From: an uncultured Muribaculaceae bacterium | GTDB lineage: Bacteria > Bacteroidota > Bacteroidia > Bacteroidales > Muribaculaceae | Assembly: GCA_910587075.1 (NCBI GenBank) | Contig: CAJUKE010000008.1 | Location: 12,430-76,429 of the forward strand | Direction: 5' to 3' | DNA length: 64,000 nucleotides | In this document: piece by piece, positions 42,889-51,921 of the stretch | How the letters are laid out: every line of letters begins with the position of its first letter | Numbering within the stretch: the first letter of the stretch is position 1 | The notes under the pieces: model-generated | Seen by the model: the letters and a program-made list of their open reading frames with translations, nothing else | What the model was told of the DNA's origin: nothing | Databases searched by the model: none | Program-made: the position numbers and the translations under genes

Positions 42889-43431
42889 ATGAATATTTGC
42901 AAAAAGCTCCTCGATGTCGCCGGCTGGAAGGTGGAAGTGACCGTGCCAGACTATCCCAAGATGATCTACTGCGTGGCCCCTCACACATCCAACTGGGACT
43001 TCCCCCTTTGCGAGCTGGCCATACGGTCGGTAGGCCGCACGGCCGGATTCCTGATGAAAGCGAGCTGGTACTTCTTCCCGCTCGGCTCGTTTTTCCGGGC
43101 CATCGGCGGAATACCCGTTGAGCGCAAGAACAAACGGCAGTCGCTGACGGAATACATCGTTGACAAATTCCGCTCGGAGCCGCGGCTCAAACTGGCCATA
43201 ACCCCCGAAGGCACCCGCAAGGGCACCCGCGACTGGCACACAGGCTTCCTGCGTATAGCCCGCGAGGCGGGTGTCCCCATATGCCTCGCCGCTATCGACT
43301 ACCCTTCGAAGACCATCTCGGCCACGGAAATCTTCATACCCACCGGGGATATGGAGGCCGATATGCTCGCCGTGAAAAAGTTCTACAGCGCTTTCACCGG
43401 AAAATTCGCCGACCAATGCCTGACCGACTGA
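42889..43431 (+). CDS. PlsC-like 1-acylglycerol-3-phosphate acyltransferase family protein
   Basis: A 180-residue protein with the HX4D acyltransferase motif (H32-TSNW-D37) and the second motif PEGTRKG at about residue 104. It is shorter than typical PlsC and lacks a clear N-terminal membrane anchor, but this short form is common in Bacteroidota. It probably acylates a phospholipid precursor or related lipid at the membrane. Its last 16 bases overlap the next gene. Confidence 0.88.
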   Translation: MNICKKLLDVAGWKVEVTVPDYPKMIYCVAPHTSNWDFPLCELAIRSVGRTAGFLMKASWYFFPLGSFFRAIGGIPVERKNKRQSLTEYIVDKFRSEPRLKLAITPEGTRKGTRDWHTGFLRIAREAGVPICLAAIDYPSKTISATEIFIPTGDMEADMLAVKKFYSAFTGKFADQCLTD

Positions 43432-44249
43432 CATCAGCCCCTGACGCCGTTAAGCCCGACACCATTAAAATAGCGGCCATACCGCTCGACATACGGTTTG
43501 CCGACACCGAGCACAACCTGCTTCAGGCGGAGCGGGCCGTGCGAACGCTCGACGGCGATACCGACGTGGCCGTGCTGCCGGAGCTTTTCTCCACTTCATT
43601 TATTGCCGACAAGGCATTGATGGCCTCCAAGGCCGAGCCGGAAGGGGGACCGACCCTCAATCTCATTAAAAAGCTTGCCGCCGACACGGGTATCGCCATC
43701 GCCGGGAGCTACCTCGCCTCTGAGGGGGGCGAATACCTCAACCGTGGCTTCTTCGCGACACCCGAAGGAGACGTCGCGACCTACGACAAGCGTCATCTCT
43801 TCTGCCTCAGCCCAGAAGCACGCCAGTGCCGCGCGGGGAGCGCCCTACCCCCCGTCGTCACCTACAAGGGGGCCCGCTTCAAGCTCATAATATGCTACGA
43901 CCTCCGTTTCCCGGTATGGTGCCGCCAGAACGAGGAGTTTGACGCGCTGCTCGTGCCCGCCAACTGGCCCAACGTCAGGGCCTATGCCTGGCACCACCTC
44001 CTGATCGCGCGCGCCATCGAAAACCAGGCCGTCGTGGTCGGAGCCGACTGCTCGGGCACCGACGATTACGGCAACTACGACGGAATGACGGCCATCTACG
44101 ACGCAATGGGGAAACCTCTCGGCCTCTCATCCGACAACTCCGCCCCTACTGACGCTGTATACGCCTCCTTCTCCCCCGGGAGCCTGCGCAAACTGCGCTC
44201 CTCCCTCCCCTTCCTCTCCGATGCCGACAGCTTCGACATAAAGCTCTGA
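43416..44249 (+). CDS. carbon-nitrogen hydrolase (omega-amidase/nitrilase family)
   Basis: A 277-residue protein with the nitrilase-superfamily triad: E56 in VLPELFST, K125 in TYDKRHLF and C160 in IICYDLRFP. The spacing and the HLFCLSPE segment resemble omega-amidase/YafV-type enzymes that hydrolyse amides of 2-oxo acids such as 2-oxoglutaramate; exact substrate is inferred. A longer upstream frame overlaps the acyltransferase and has no family similarity, so 43416 is used. Confidence 0.9.
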   Translation: MPDRLTSAPDAVKPDTIKIAAIPLDIRFADTEHNLLQAERAVRTLDGDTDVAVLPELFSTSFIADKALMASKAEPEGGPTLNLIKKLAADTGIAIAGSYLASEGGEYLNRGFFATPEGDVATYDKRHLFCLSPEARQCRAGSALPPVVTYKGARFKLIICYDLRFPVWCRQNEEFDALLVPANWPNVRAYAWHHLLIARAIENQAVVVGADCSGTDDYGNYDGMTAIYDAMGKPLGLSSDNSAPTDAVYASFSPGSLRKLRSSLPFLSDADSFDIKL

Positions 44250-44281
44250 GAAATTTCAGCGGTTCGTTTGTTTAATCAAAT

Positions 44282-45358
44282 ATGAACGATTCAACAAACA
44301 AATCCCACACCGGCACAAAATTCAGGGAAACAGCCGGCCGCGTGGCGAAAATAGTGGTTCCGTTGGCCATCTCCACTCTGCTGGTGGTGTGGCTGCTGCA
44401 TAAGGTTGACATTCACCAGATAGGGCGTATCATCAGGGAGGGCGTCGACTATCGCTTTATCTTCACGATGATGGCTATAACAGTGCTATCCCACATGATC
44501 CGCGGCATCCGATGGGGCATCCAGCTGCGCGCTGCCGGAATTCCGCGCATACCAGTAGTGGCAGAAAGCGTGTCGATTTTCGGAGCCTACGCCCTCAACC
44601 TCGTGTTTCCTTACCTGGGCGAAGCCTGGAGATGCGTCTACATCAAAAAACGTGAGAACTGCAAGCTATCCACAGTGGTAGGCACCGACCTCGGCGACCG
44701 CGCCTCCGACGGGGTGATGATTCTCGCCCTGCTCATACTTTCAATGATAGTGGCCCGCCCCGCGATGGACCGCTTCCTCGACCATTACGCGTTCGGCCAG
44801 ACGATAAGCCGCGTGCTCTCCGACGGCACACTTTGGGCAGTGCTCGGAGGTGCGGCGATGCTCGCGGCCATTATCTGTTTCGCCTTGCGCAACACAAAAT
44901 TTGTCCGCGGTATGAGGACCAGCGCGGCGCGTATCTGGAACGGCTTCCGGGTGCTTTTCCATATGAAGGGCACGGGGTTGTACATCCTGCTAACCTTCGG
45001 CATCTGGATCTGCTACTTCCTTGAGACATACGTCTGCTTTTTTGCCTTCCCCTTCACCCGCCACCTGCTCGCCCCGGAGTATTGCTACGGGCTTCTGCCC
45101 GGACTGGTGGTATTCGTGTTCGGTTCCTGCTCGATGGGAGTTCCGTCGAACGGCGGACTCGGCCCCTGGAACATTGCCGTGATGTTCGCCCTGAGCCTCT
45201 ACGGCGTAAGCGACACCGACGGAGCCGCCTACTCGCTCGTATGCTGGAGCTTCCAGGCCGCGATACTCATAGCGTCAGGAATATTCTCAGCATTTTATAT
45301 AATGTATGACCGCCGAAGGGCATGCCGCGGTACGATTTCAACATATGTTGAGAGTTGA
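44282..45358 (+). CDS. flippase-like integral membrane protein (LPG synthase transmembrane family)
   Basis: A 358-residue protein with about eight hydrophobic segments. The order matches the UPF0104/LPG_synthase_TM family: an N-terminal span (IVVPLAISTLLVVWLL), the segment SHMIRGIRWGIQL, LNLVFPYLGEAWRCVYI, and the late SCSMGVPSNGGLGPWNIA loop. Family members include the membrane half of MprF and putative lipid flippases. No synthase domain follows, so lipid movement rather than lysyl transfer is more likely. Confidence 0.85.
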   Translation: MNDSTNKSHTGTKFRETAGRVAKIVVPLAISTLLVVWLLHKVDIHQIGRIIREGVDYRFIFTMMAITVLSHMIRGIRWGIQLRAAGIPRIPVVAESVSIFGAYALNLVFPYLGEAWRCVYIKKRENCKLSTVVGTDLGDRASDGVMILALLILSMIVARPAMDRFLDHYAFGQTISRVLSDGTLWAVLGGAAMLAAIICFALRNTKFVRGMRTSAARIWNGFRVLFHMKGTGLYILLTFGIWICYFLETYVCFFAFPFTRHLLAPEYCYGLLPGLVVFVFGSCSMGVPSNGGLGPWNIAVMFALSLYGVSDTDGAAYSLVCWSFQAAILIASGIFSAFYIMYDRRRACRGTISTYVES

Positions 45359-45415
45359 CGCAACATTTTAGCGTATTTTCGCGTCTGAGATATGAAACCA
45401 ATTCTCTGACGCAAT

Positions 45416-47491
45416 ATGAATATCAGAATCACAGCCGCACCGTTGCTGCTTGCCGCCCTCGCCGGAGCGGCCCAGGAACCGGCCGACTCAATAGAGGGCA
45501 AACAGCTCGAAGAAATCGTGGTCGAGGCACCGAGGGTAGTCCGCAAGGCCGATATGGACGTGTACTACCCCTCGCGGAGCGCGCTCGACATTTCAAAAAA
45601 CGGGCTGCAACTGCTGCGCAACCTCATGATACCGTCGCTGAGCGTTACCGAAGCCCTGGGGCAGATCCAGGCCGCGGGCCAGTCGGTGCAGGTGCGCGTC
45701 AACGGCCGCGTCTCGTCAATCGACCAGGTGCGGGCGCTCCTTCCGGAGAGCATCAAGCGGGTCGAGTGGATCGACAATCCCGGGCTGCGCTACAAAGGGG
45801 CGAACTATGTGCTCAACTTCATAGTGGCCAACCCGGAGGCGGGCGGCTCGGCACAGGCTATGGCGCAGCCGGCCCTCAACCAGGCCTGGGGGTTCTATAT
45901 GGCCAATGCCAAATTCAATTCGGGGCGCTCCCAGTTCGAGGTCGGCGGGAATTTCAAACTCACCGAGGACATCAAAACGCACCGCGATTACACGGAGAAG
46001 TTCACTTTCACCGACGGCACCTCGGTGATGCGCGACGAAACTTCCCGCGGAGGCTCGATGGATAACTCTATGGGGCGCTTCTGGGCATCGTACAACTATA
46101 TAAAGCCCGACACCACGGTACTGATGATCGACGCCTTCGTGTTCCACAAATTCAGCGACCGATTCAAATACAACGGACTCCTGTCAATGAGCGACGGCTC
46201 GGACGACATCCTGCTGACCGACCAACACGGCGACAAGGGAACCACGCCCACAATCTCGGCATACTTCGAGCACCACCTGCCTAACAACCAGCTTATAGTG
46301 GCCGACTTCTCGGGTTCGTTCTACTTCGGCAAAACCCACTCCGACTATGTTGAGCGTCTTCCGGGAGCCGATGGATTTCTCAACGACATACACACCCTCA
46401 TAAAAGACCGCAACCAGGCTTACGCCATCGAGGCCGACTATATAAAGAACTGGAAGCAGTCAAAGCTCACCGCCGGGGCCTCATATACGGCCAACCGCAA
46501 CCGTTCGACCTACGAGAATCTAGGCGGGAGCGTGTTCCACCAGCGCCAGGACAAAGTGTACTTCTTCGCCGAGTATTTCCAACGCCTCAAGAAATTCACC
46601 TTCACCGCCGGAATCGGTGCGCAGTACACCGACATTCTTTTCAAGGAAACCAACCAGGGGAGCAGTTCCTGGAACATACGCCCGCAGGCCACAATTACCT
46701 ACGGAATCAACCAAAACCACCAGTTCCGCCTCAGTTTCCAGACCTGGACCGCCGCCCCGTCGCTTGCCGAGTCAAACATCGTGCCCCAGCAGGTCGACGG
46801 CTTCCAGTGGCGCGCCGGCAACCCCGACCTCAAACCCTCCAACTCCTATATGCTCACACTGCGCTACAACTTCAGCGTTCCGAGGGTCAACGGCATGTTC
46901 GGCGTGAGAGCCTTCTCAAGCCCCGACGCCATCACTCCCCTGCTTTACTGGGACCAGAACCGACTCATTACCACCTACGAGAACAGCCGCGGCCTGCAAA
47001 ACCTCTCGTTCTTCATCGCCCCTCAGATCGACATTATTCCGAACTGGTTAATGGCCAGCGGCTACCTGCAATTCCGTATGGAGCGGATGCGCGGCACCGG
47101 CTACGAACTGACCAACAACAACTGGAGCGGAAACGTGAACATCAACCTTTCCCACTGGGGCTTCAACCTCTCAGGCCAGTATGTCAGGTCGCAGCACGAC
47201 CTTTGGGGCGAGAAAATCAGCTGGGGCGAAAACCTGTCGATAGTTGAGCTGACCTACAATTGGAAGAACTGGCAGTTCGGAGCAGGCATGATCATGCCAT
47301 TCGGCGAGTATGACCAAGGCTCCAGGATGCTGAGCAAATGGAACTCCAACGAGCAGCATATGCGCATCGATATGCGCATCCCCTTTGTCAACGTCACCTA
47401 CAACGTACAGTGGGGTCGCCAGAAACGCGGAGCGCGCAAACTGGTCAACGCCGACGCCAACGTAGACACCTCCACCGCACAAAGCCGCTGA
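45416..47491 (+). CDS. TonB-receptor-like outer-membrane beta-barrel protein
   Basis: A 691-residue protein with a short signal peptide (to about residue 19, AGAAQEP). The plug-like part has LEEIVVEAPRVVRKADMDVYYP, LQLLRNLMIPSLSV, VRVNGRVSSIDQVRALLPE and IKRVEWIDNPGLRY, and is followed by a long barrel rich in aromatic strands. This is the OMP_b-brl_3/TonB-dependent receptor type of Bacteroidota. There is no N-terminal carboxypeptidase-like repeat domain and no SusD partner next to it, so it is not a classical glycan-uptake pair. Substrate unknown. Confidence 0.85.
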   Translation: MNIRITAAPLLLAALAGAAQEPADSIEGKQLEEIVVEAPRVVRKADMDVYYPSRSALDISKNGLQLLRNLMIPSLSVTEALGQIQAAGQSVQVRVNGRVSSIDQVRALLPESIKRVEWIDNPGLRYKGANYVLNFIVANPEAGGSAQAMAQPALNQAWGFYMANAKFNSGRSQFEVGGNFKLTEDIKTHRDYTEKFTFTDGTSVMRDETSRGGSMDNSMGRFWASYNYIKPDTTVLMIDAFVFHKFSDRFKYNGLLSMSDGSDDILLTDQHGDKGTTPTISAYFEHHLPNNQLIVADFSGSFYFGKTHSDYVERLPGADGFLNDIHTLIKDRNQAYAIEADYIKNWKQSKLTAGASYTANRNRSTYENLGGSVFHQRQDKVYFFAEYFQRLKKFTFTAGIGAQYTDILFKETNQGSSSWNIRPQATITYGINQNHQFRLSFQTWTAAPSLAESNIVPQQVDGFQWRAGNPDLKPSNSYMLTLRYNFSVPRVNGMFGVRAFSSPDAITPLLYWDQNRLITTYENSRGLQNLSFFIAPQIDIIPNWLMASGYLQFRMERMRGTGYELTNNNWSGNVNINLSHWGFNLSGQYVRSQHDLWGEKISWGENLSIVELTYNWKNWQFGAGMIMPFGEYDQGSRMLSKWNSNEQHMRIDMRIPFVNVTYNVQWGRQKRGARKLVNADANVDTSTAQSR

Positions 47492-47545
47492 TCAACACTC
47501 ATATCCAACTATCCCATATAATTCCCAATCAACATCCTTAAAAGG

Positions 47546-47590
47546 AGCGCCCCGGAAGTTCTCGATGAACTTCCGGGGCGCTGTATTTAT
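47546..47590. terminator. bidirectional terminator after the outer-membrane receptor
   Basis: AGCGCCCCGGAAGTTC (47546-47561) pairs perfectly with 47567-47582 around a TCGAT loop; GTATTTAT follows. Convergent genes lie on either side. Confidence 0.8.
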
Positions 47591-47635
47591 CAATCATTCC
47601 AGGGCCAAAGCCCGGAAACGAAAGTCAGGAGTCAA

Positions 47636-48850
47636 TTACATAGCCTCGACGCGCTTGAGGTTGGCCTCGTCGTTGAGGTTGTAGTAAATCGAGCGGAGCA
47701 CGCTGCGGGCGTCGGAATTCTGGTCGTCAAGCTCGTAGGACTTCTCGATATAACCGGCTGCCTCGCGGAAGAGGGGGTTGATGCGGGTCTCGCGGAGCTT
47801 GTTGTACTCCTCGTTGCTCAGACCGCCACCCTCCTGTTCGTCGATGGCGCAGGCCTCCTGATAGAGGGAGTAGCCGAGACGGAAGAGAGCCTGCGCGTTC
47901 TTCGGATCGAGCTCCATAGCCTTCTTGTAAGCGGCCTTGGCGTCGGCGAGTTTGTTCTCGGTTTCGAGCACCACGCCCTTCACGAAGTAGAGCTGGGCGT
48001 TGTCGGGGTCGGCGGCGAGATACTTGTCGATCATAGCGTCGGCGGCGGCGAAGTCCTTCTTGTCTAGGTAGTTGTTAATCATATAACCGATGTAGCGGCT
48101 ATCCTCGGCACCGTAGATGGGATAAGCCTGCTCGGCGATAGCGGCCATTTCGGCAGCGTTGTTCATCGCGGAAGCGGCGGAGATAGCGTAGTCAAAGGCG
48201 TTCTTCTTCTGATAGCCCATCGAGATAGCGTCCTTGAAGTTCTTCAGGGCGCCCTCGTTGTTCTGCAGCAGCGAGTTGCCGATACCCATGTTGAAGAGGA
48301 TCTCACCATAAATCGAGTCGGGCTGGGCCTTAAGGCCGGCCTTCACGAGTACGGGGTTGGCGCGGTTCTCAACGAAGAGGTCCCAAGCCTGCACGGCGCC
48401 GGCGTAGTCCTCAGCCTCCCAAAGGTAGAGGGCGGCGTTGGAGAAGTCGTTGTAGTGGCCAACGATCATCTTGACCATATCCTTGGAGTATTTGGTCTTG
48501 GTCTTACCCTTGGCGTCGACAACGGTGTCGAGGGGGAGGGCCTTCTGGAAGTATCCGTAGCCGTCGATAAGCGAGTGGCCGAGAGCCTTCTTGTCGACCT
48601 CTTTGCCCATCTGGGCCACAACCTGCTGGTTGTCGAAGTAGTCAAACGCGCCCTTGCCAGCAACGAACCAGGTGTAGGCCTGTTCGGCAGTCTCGGGATT
48701 GGTGAAAGCGGGCTTGAGAGCCTCGATATTCTGGGGATACTTTTCGGGAGCCGATTTCATGGCGCGTTCGGCATCCTTGACCACCTGCATCTGGCCGAAA
48801 GCGGTCAGCGCGCAGGTAAGCGAAATGCCCAGGAAGCTGATTTTTTTCAT
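47636..48850 (-). CDS. exported tetratricopeptide-repeat protein
   Basis: A 404-residue protein with a signal peptide (KKISFLGISLTCALTAFG). TPR helices are visible at about residues 180-215 (YGEILFNMGIGNSLLQNNEGALKNF-type), 265-325 (DKYLAADPDNAQLYFVKG, AKAAYKKAMELDPKNAQALF) and near the C-terminus (AAGYIEKSYELDDQNSDARS). It is probably a periplasmic scaffold; partner unknown. It lies 40 bases after gyrA on the same strand, an arrangement I also associate with other Bacteroidales. Confidence 0.88.
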   Translation of the reverse strand: MKKISFLGISLTCALTAFGQMQVVKDAERAMKSAPEKYPQNIEALKPAFTNPETAEQAYTWFVAGKGAFDYFDNQQVVAQMGKEVDKKALGHSLIDGYGYFQKALPLDTVVDAKGKTKTKYSKDMVKMIVGHYNDFSNAALYLWEAEDYAGAVQAWDLFVENRANPVLVKAGLKAQPDSIYGEILFNMGIGNSLLQNNEGALKNFKDAISMGYQKKNAFDYAISAASAMNNAAEMAAIAEQAYPIYGAEDSRYIGYMINNYLDKKDFAAADAMIDKYLAADPDNAQLYFVKGVVLETENKLADAKAAYKKAMELDPKNAQALFRLGYSLYQEACAIDEQEGGGLSNEEYNKLRETRINPLFREAAGYIEKSYELDDQNSDARSVLRSIYYNLNDEANLKRVEAM

Positions 48851-48890
48851 AACTTGCGTTATTATTAATTAAGGTATTAGTAGATAGCGT

Positions 48891-51494
48891 TTATTCTTCA
48901 TCGGAGGATTTCTCGTCGCCCAGGTCGAAGTCGGGATCGTTGAGAAGCTCGTCGTCGGCCTCCTCCTGTTCCTCGATGTCGATGGACGCGTCGTCGGGCT
49001 CACCCTCGATTACTTCGGGATTCTCGACCGCCTCCACGGCTTCCTCCTCGGGGTCGGTAGCCACGCAGCATACCGAGGCGATCTCGTCGCCGCGGGCCGA
49101 GAGGTTGATGATGCGCACACCCTGGGTGGCGCGGCCATAGACACCGATGTCGGCCACGCGCACGCGGAGCGTGATGCCCGAGCGGTTGATGATCACGAGG
49201 TCGTTCTCATTGTCGACGCTCTTGATGGCGACAAGCTTGCCGGTCTTCTCGGTGATGTTCATGGTCTTGACACCCTTGCCGCCGCGGTTGGTGATGCGGT
49301 AGCCGTCGAGCAGCGAGCGCTTGCCGAAACCGTTCTCGGAGATCACGAGCACGTCGCGGGTGTCGTCGGGAGCCATGCAGATCATGCCTACGACCTCGTC
49401 GTCGGGGCCGTTGAGGGTCATGCCCCTCACGCCGCCGGTAACGCGGCCCATCTGGCGCACCGCCTTCTCGTTGAAGCGGATGGCGCGACCCTCGCGGTTG
49501 GCCATTATGATTTCGTGGTCGCCGTCGGTGAGCTCCACGCCGATTACCTGGTCACCCTCGCGGATGATCATGGCCTTCTTACCCTTGATATTAACGCGGG
49601 CGTACTCGGCCAGGGAAGTCTTCTTGATCACGCCCTTGCGGGTGGCGAACACGAGGTTGTGCGACGACACGAACTCGGCGTCGTCGAGATTCTTGCAGCG
49701 GATGAAAGCGTTCACCGCGTCGCCCGGCTCGATGTTCAGCAGGTTCTGTATGGCGCGTCCCTTGGTGTTCTTGGCACCTTCGGGAATCTCGTAGACCTTC
49801 ATCTTGTACACCATGCCGCGCTGGGTGAAGAAGAGGATGTTGTTGTGCATCGAGGCCGGATAGATGTACTCGATGAAATCCTCCTCGCGGGTGTTGCTGC
49901 CGCGCGACCCCACGCCGCCGCGGTGCTGCGCGCGGAATTCGGTGAGGGGGGTGCGCTTGATGTAGCCCATATGCGAGATGGTGATGATCATCTCGTCGTC
50001 GGCATAGAAGTCCTCGGCGTTGAACTCTCCGGCGCTGTATTCGATGTCGGTCTTGCGCTTGTCGCCGTACTTCTCCTTGACTTCGAGAAGTTCCTGCTTG
50101 ATGAGGTCGCGGCAGACGTTCTCGTCGGTTAGGATGAGGTTGAGGTGGTCGATAAGCTTGCGGAGCTCGTCATACTGGCCGTGGAGCTTGTCCTGTTCGA
50201 GGCCGGTGAGCTGGCGCAGGCGCATTTCGACAATCGCCTGGGTCTGGGCGTCGCTGAGGCCGAAGCGCTCGGTGAGCTGCTGGCGGGCTGCCTCGGGGGA
50301 GGCGGCGTTGCGTATGATGTGGATTACCTCGTCGATGTTATCGGAGGCGATAATCAGACCTTCGAGTATGTGGGCGCGCTCCTGGGCTTTCGCGAGCTCG
50401 AACTTGGTGCGGCGGATCACCACCTCGTGGCGGTGCTCGACGAAGGCTTTCACTATATCCTTGAGGTTGAGCAGCTGCGGACGGCCGTTGACCAGCGCCA
50501 CGTTGTTCACCGCGAAGGTGCTCTGCATGGGGGTCATTTTGTAGAGCTTGTTGAGCACCACGTTGGAGTTGGCGTCCTGGCGGAGCTTGATCACGATGCG
50601 CATACCCTTGTAGTCGCTCTCGTCGTTGATGTCGGCGATTCCTTCGAGCTTCTTGTCGGTGACGAGCTCGGCTATATATTTAATGAGCTCGGCCTTGTTG
50701 ACACCGTAGGGGATTTCGTGCACGACGATGGTCTCGTGCTCCTTCTCCTGCTCGATGTCGGCCTTGGCGCGTATCACCACTCGGCCGCGACCGGTCTCGT
50801 AGGCGTCGCGCACCCCGGCGTAGCCGTAGATGGTGCCACCGGTGGGGAAGTCGGGGGCGGGGATGTAGTGCATGAGTTCCGAAATGGTGATTTCGGGGTT
50901 CTCCAGCAGGGCCACGGAGGCATCGATGGCCTCCGAGAGGTTGTGGGTCGGCATATTGGTGGCCATACCGACGGCGATACCCGACGAGCCGTTGACGAGC
51001 AGGTTGGGGATTCGGGTCGGGAGCACCACGGGTTCCTTGCGGGAGTTGTCGTAGGTGGGCACGAAATCGACCGTTTCCGAGTCGATGTCGCGGAGCATCT
51101 CCTCGCCAATCCGGCGGAGGCGCACCTCGGTGTAACGCATGGCCGCGGGGCCGTCGCCGTCGATCGAGCCGAAGTTGCCGTGGCCGTCGACCAGGGTCTC
51201 GCGCATGGCCCACCACTGCGCCATGCGCACGATGGTGCCGTAAATCGACGAGTCGCCGTGGGGGTGGTATTTACCCATTACCTCGCCGACGGCGTTGGCC
51301 GCCTTCTTGTGGGGGCGGTCAGATGTGTTGCCCATCTCGTTCATTCCGTACAGTACGCGGCGGTGGACAGGCTTGAGGCCGTCGCGGACGTCGGGCAGGG
51401 CTCGCGAGACGATAACCGACATCGAATAGTCGATGTAGGCCGATTTCATCTCGTTCTCGATATTGATCTTAATTATTCGATCGTCTTCCAGCAT
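48891..51494 (-). CDS. gyrA: DNA gyrase subunit A
   Basis: An 867-residue GyrA. The catalytic tyrosine is Y121 in AMRYTEVRL. The quinolone-determining loop reads HPHGDSSIYGTIVRMAQ, with Ser at the position of E. coli S83 and Gly at the position of D87. The GyrA box-like QRGGVGSRG-type segment (EFRAQHRGGVGSRGSNTRE) opens the C-terminal wrapping domain, and the protein ends in an acidic tail (IEEQEEADDELLNDPDFDLGD). A -7 box and a leader hairpin lie upstream. Confidence 0.98.
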   Translation of the reverse strand: MLEDDRIIKINIENEMKSAYIDYSMSVIVSRALPDVRDGLKPVHRRVLYGMNEMGNTSDRPHKKAANAVGEVMGKYHPHGDSSIYGTIVRMAQWWAMRETLVDGHGNFGSIDGDGPAAMRYTEVRLRRIGEEMLRDIDSETVDFVPTYDNSRKEPVVLPTRIPNLLVNGSSGIAVGMATNMPTHNLSEAIDASVALLENPEITISELMHYIPAPDFPTGGTIYGYAGVRDAYETGRGRVVIRAKADIEQEKEHETIVVHEIPYGVNKAELIKYIAELVTDKKLEGIADINDESDYKGMRIVIKLRQDANSNVVLNKLYKMTPMQSTFAVNNVALVNGRPQLLNLKDIVKAFVEHRHEVVIRRTKFELAKAQERAHILEGLIIASDNIDEVIHIIRNAASPEAARQQLTERFGLSDAQTQAIVEMRLRQLTGLEQDKLHGQYDELRKLIDHLNLILTDENVCRDLIKQELLEVKEKYGDKRKTDIEYSAGEFNAEDFYADDEMIITISHMGYIKRTPLTEFRAQHRGGVGSRGSNTREEDFIEYIYPASMHNNILFFTQRGMVYKMKVYEIPEGAKNTKGRAIQNLLNIEPGDAVNAFIRCKNLDDAEFVSSHNLVFATRKGVIKKTSLAEYARVNIKGKKAMIIREGDQVIGVELTDGDHEIIMANREGRAIRFNEKAVRQMGRVTGGVRGMTLNGPDDEVVGMICMAPDDTRDVLVISENGFGKRSLLDGYRITNRGGKGVKTMNITEKTGKLVAIKSVDNENDLVIINRSGITLRVRVADIGVYGRATQGVRIINLSARGDEIASVCCVATDPEEEAVEAVENPEVIEGEPDDASIDIEEQEEADDELLNDPDFDLGDEKSSDEE

Positions 51495-51540
51495 TGTGAG
51501 AATATATGTGAAACAATTATGGCGCGGCGCCTTTCAGCGG

Positions 51541-51566
51541 CCCTCGGGCCGCCCGGAGCCCGAGGG
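51541..51566 (-). promoter_or_regulatory. hairpin in the gyrA leader
   Basis: CCCTCGGG (51541-51548) pairs with CCCGAGGG (51559-51566) between the gyrA -7 box and its start codon. Confidence 0.45.
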
Positions 51567-51590
51567 TCCGGGGCTCGCCAAAAATATCCA

Positions 51591-51598
51591 CAAAGATA
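51591..51598 (-). promoter_or_regulatory. -7 element for gyrA
   Basis: TATCTTTG on the minus strand, 96 bases before the gyrA start. A TTGG lies about 22 bases further up. Confidence 0.5.
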
Positions 51599-51698
51599 CG
51601 AATTTTTCGGCAAACACGGGCCAATTACAGGGCCAAGAAAATCAGCCCCGGCCACGTTTAATCTTTTTTAATGTTTGCCGCCGCGCCGGGGCATAATC

Positions 51699-51714
51699 TT
51701 GGCACGCTATTTGC
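51699..51714 (+). promoter_or_regulatory. sigma-54-type promoter upstream of clpC
   Basis: TTGGCACG (51699-51706), four bases CTAT, TTGC (51711-51714). The GG and GC pairs are ten bases apart, matching the -24/-12 consensus TGGCACG-N4-TTGC. It would start a leader of about 195 bases for clpC. The stretch 51725-51921 holds no separate gene. Confidence 0.6.
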
Positions 51715-51921
51715 GTTATTTAGTTACACGGAGTGAGCGCGGCCAACAAAACAGCCTGCCCAAATGTTAATAAAGCAATAAAGCGCTCTCTCAGTTTCCC
51801 GCGGAGCCGCCATTCATCACGCGGCCGCGTCGGCCCTATTGTTTCAGCCGATTTCCGTATCAGGGAAAAATGTGTTACGTTCCCCCGTTTTTCAACGAAA
51901 GAAGAAAGGAATACCTCCAAT

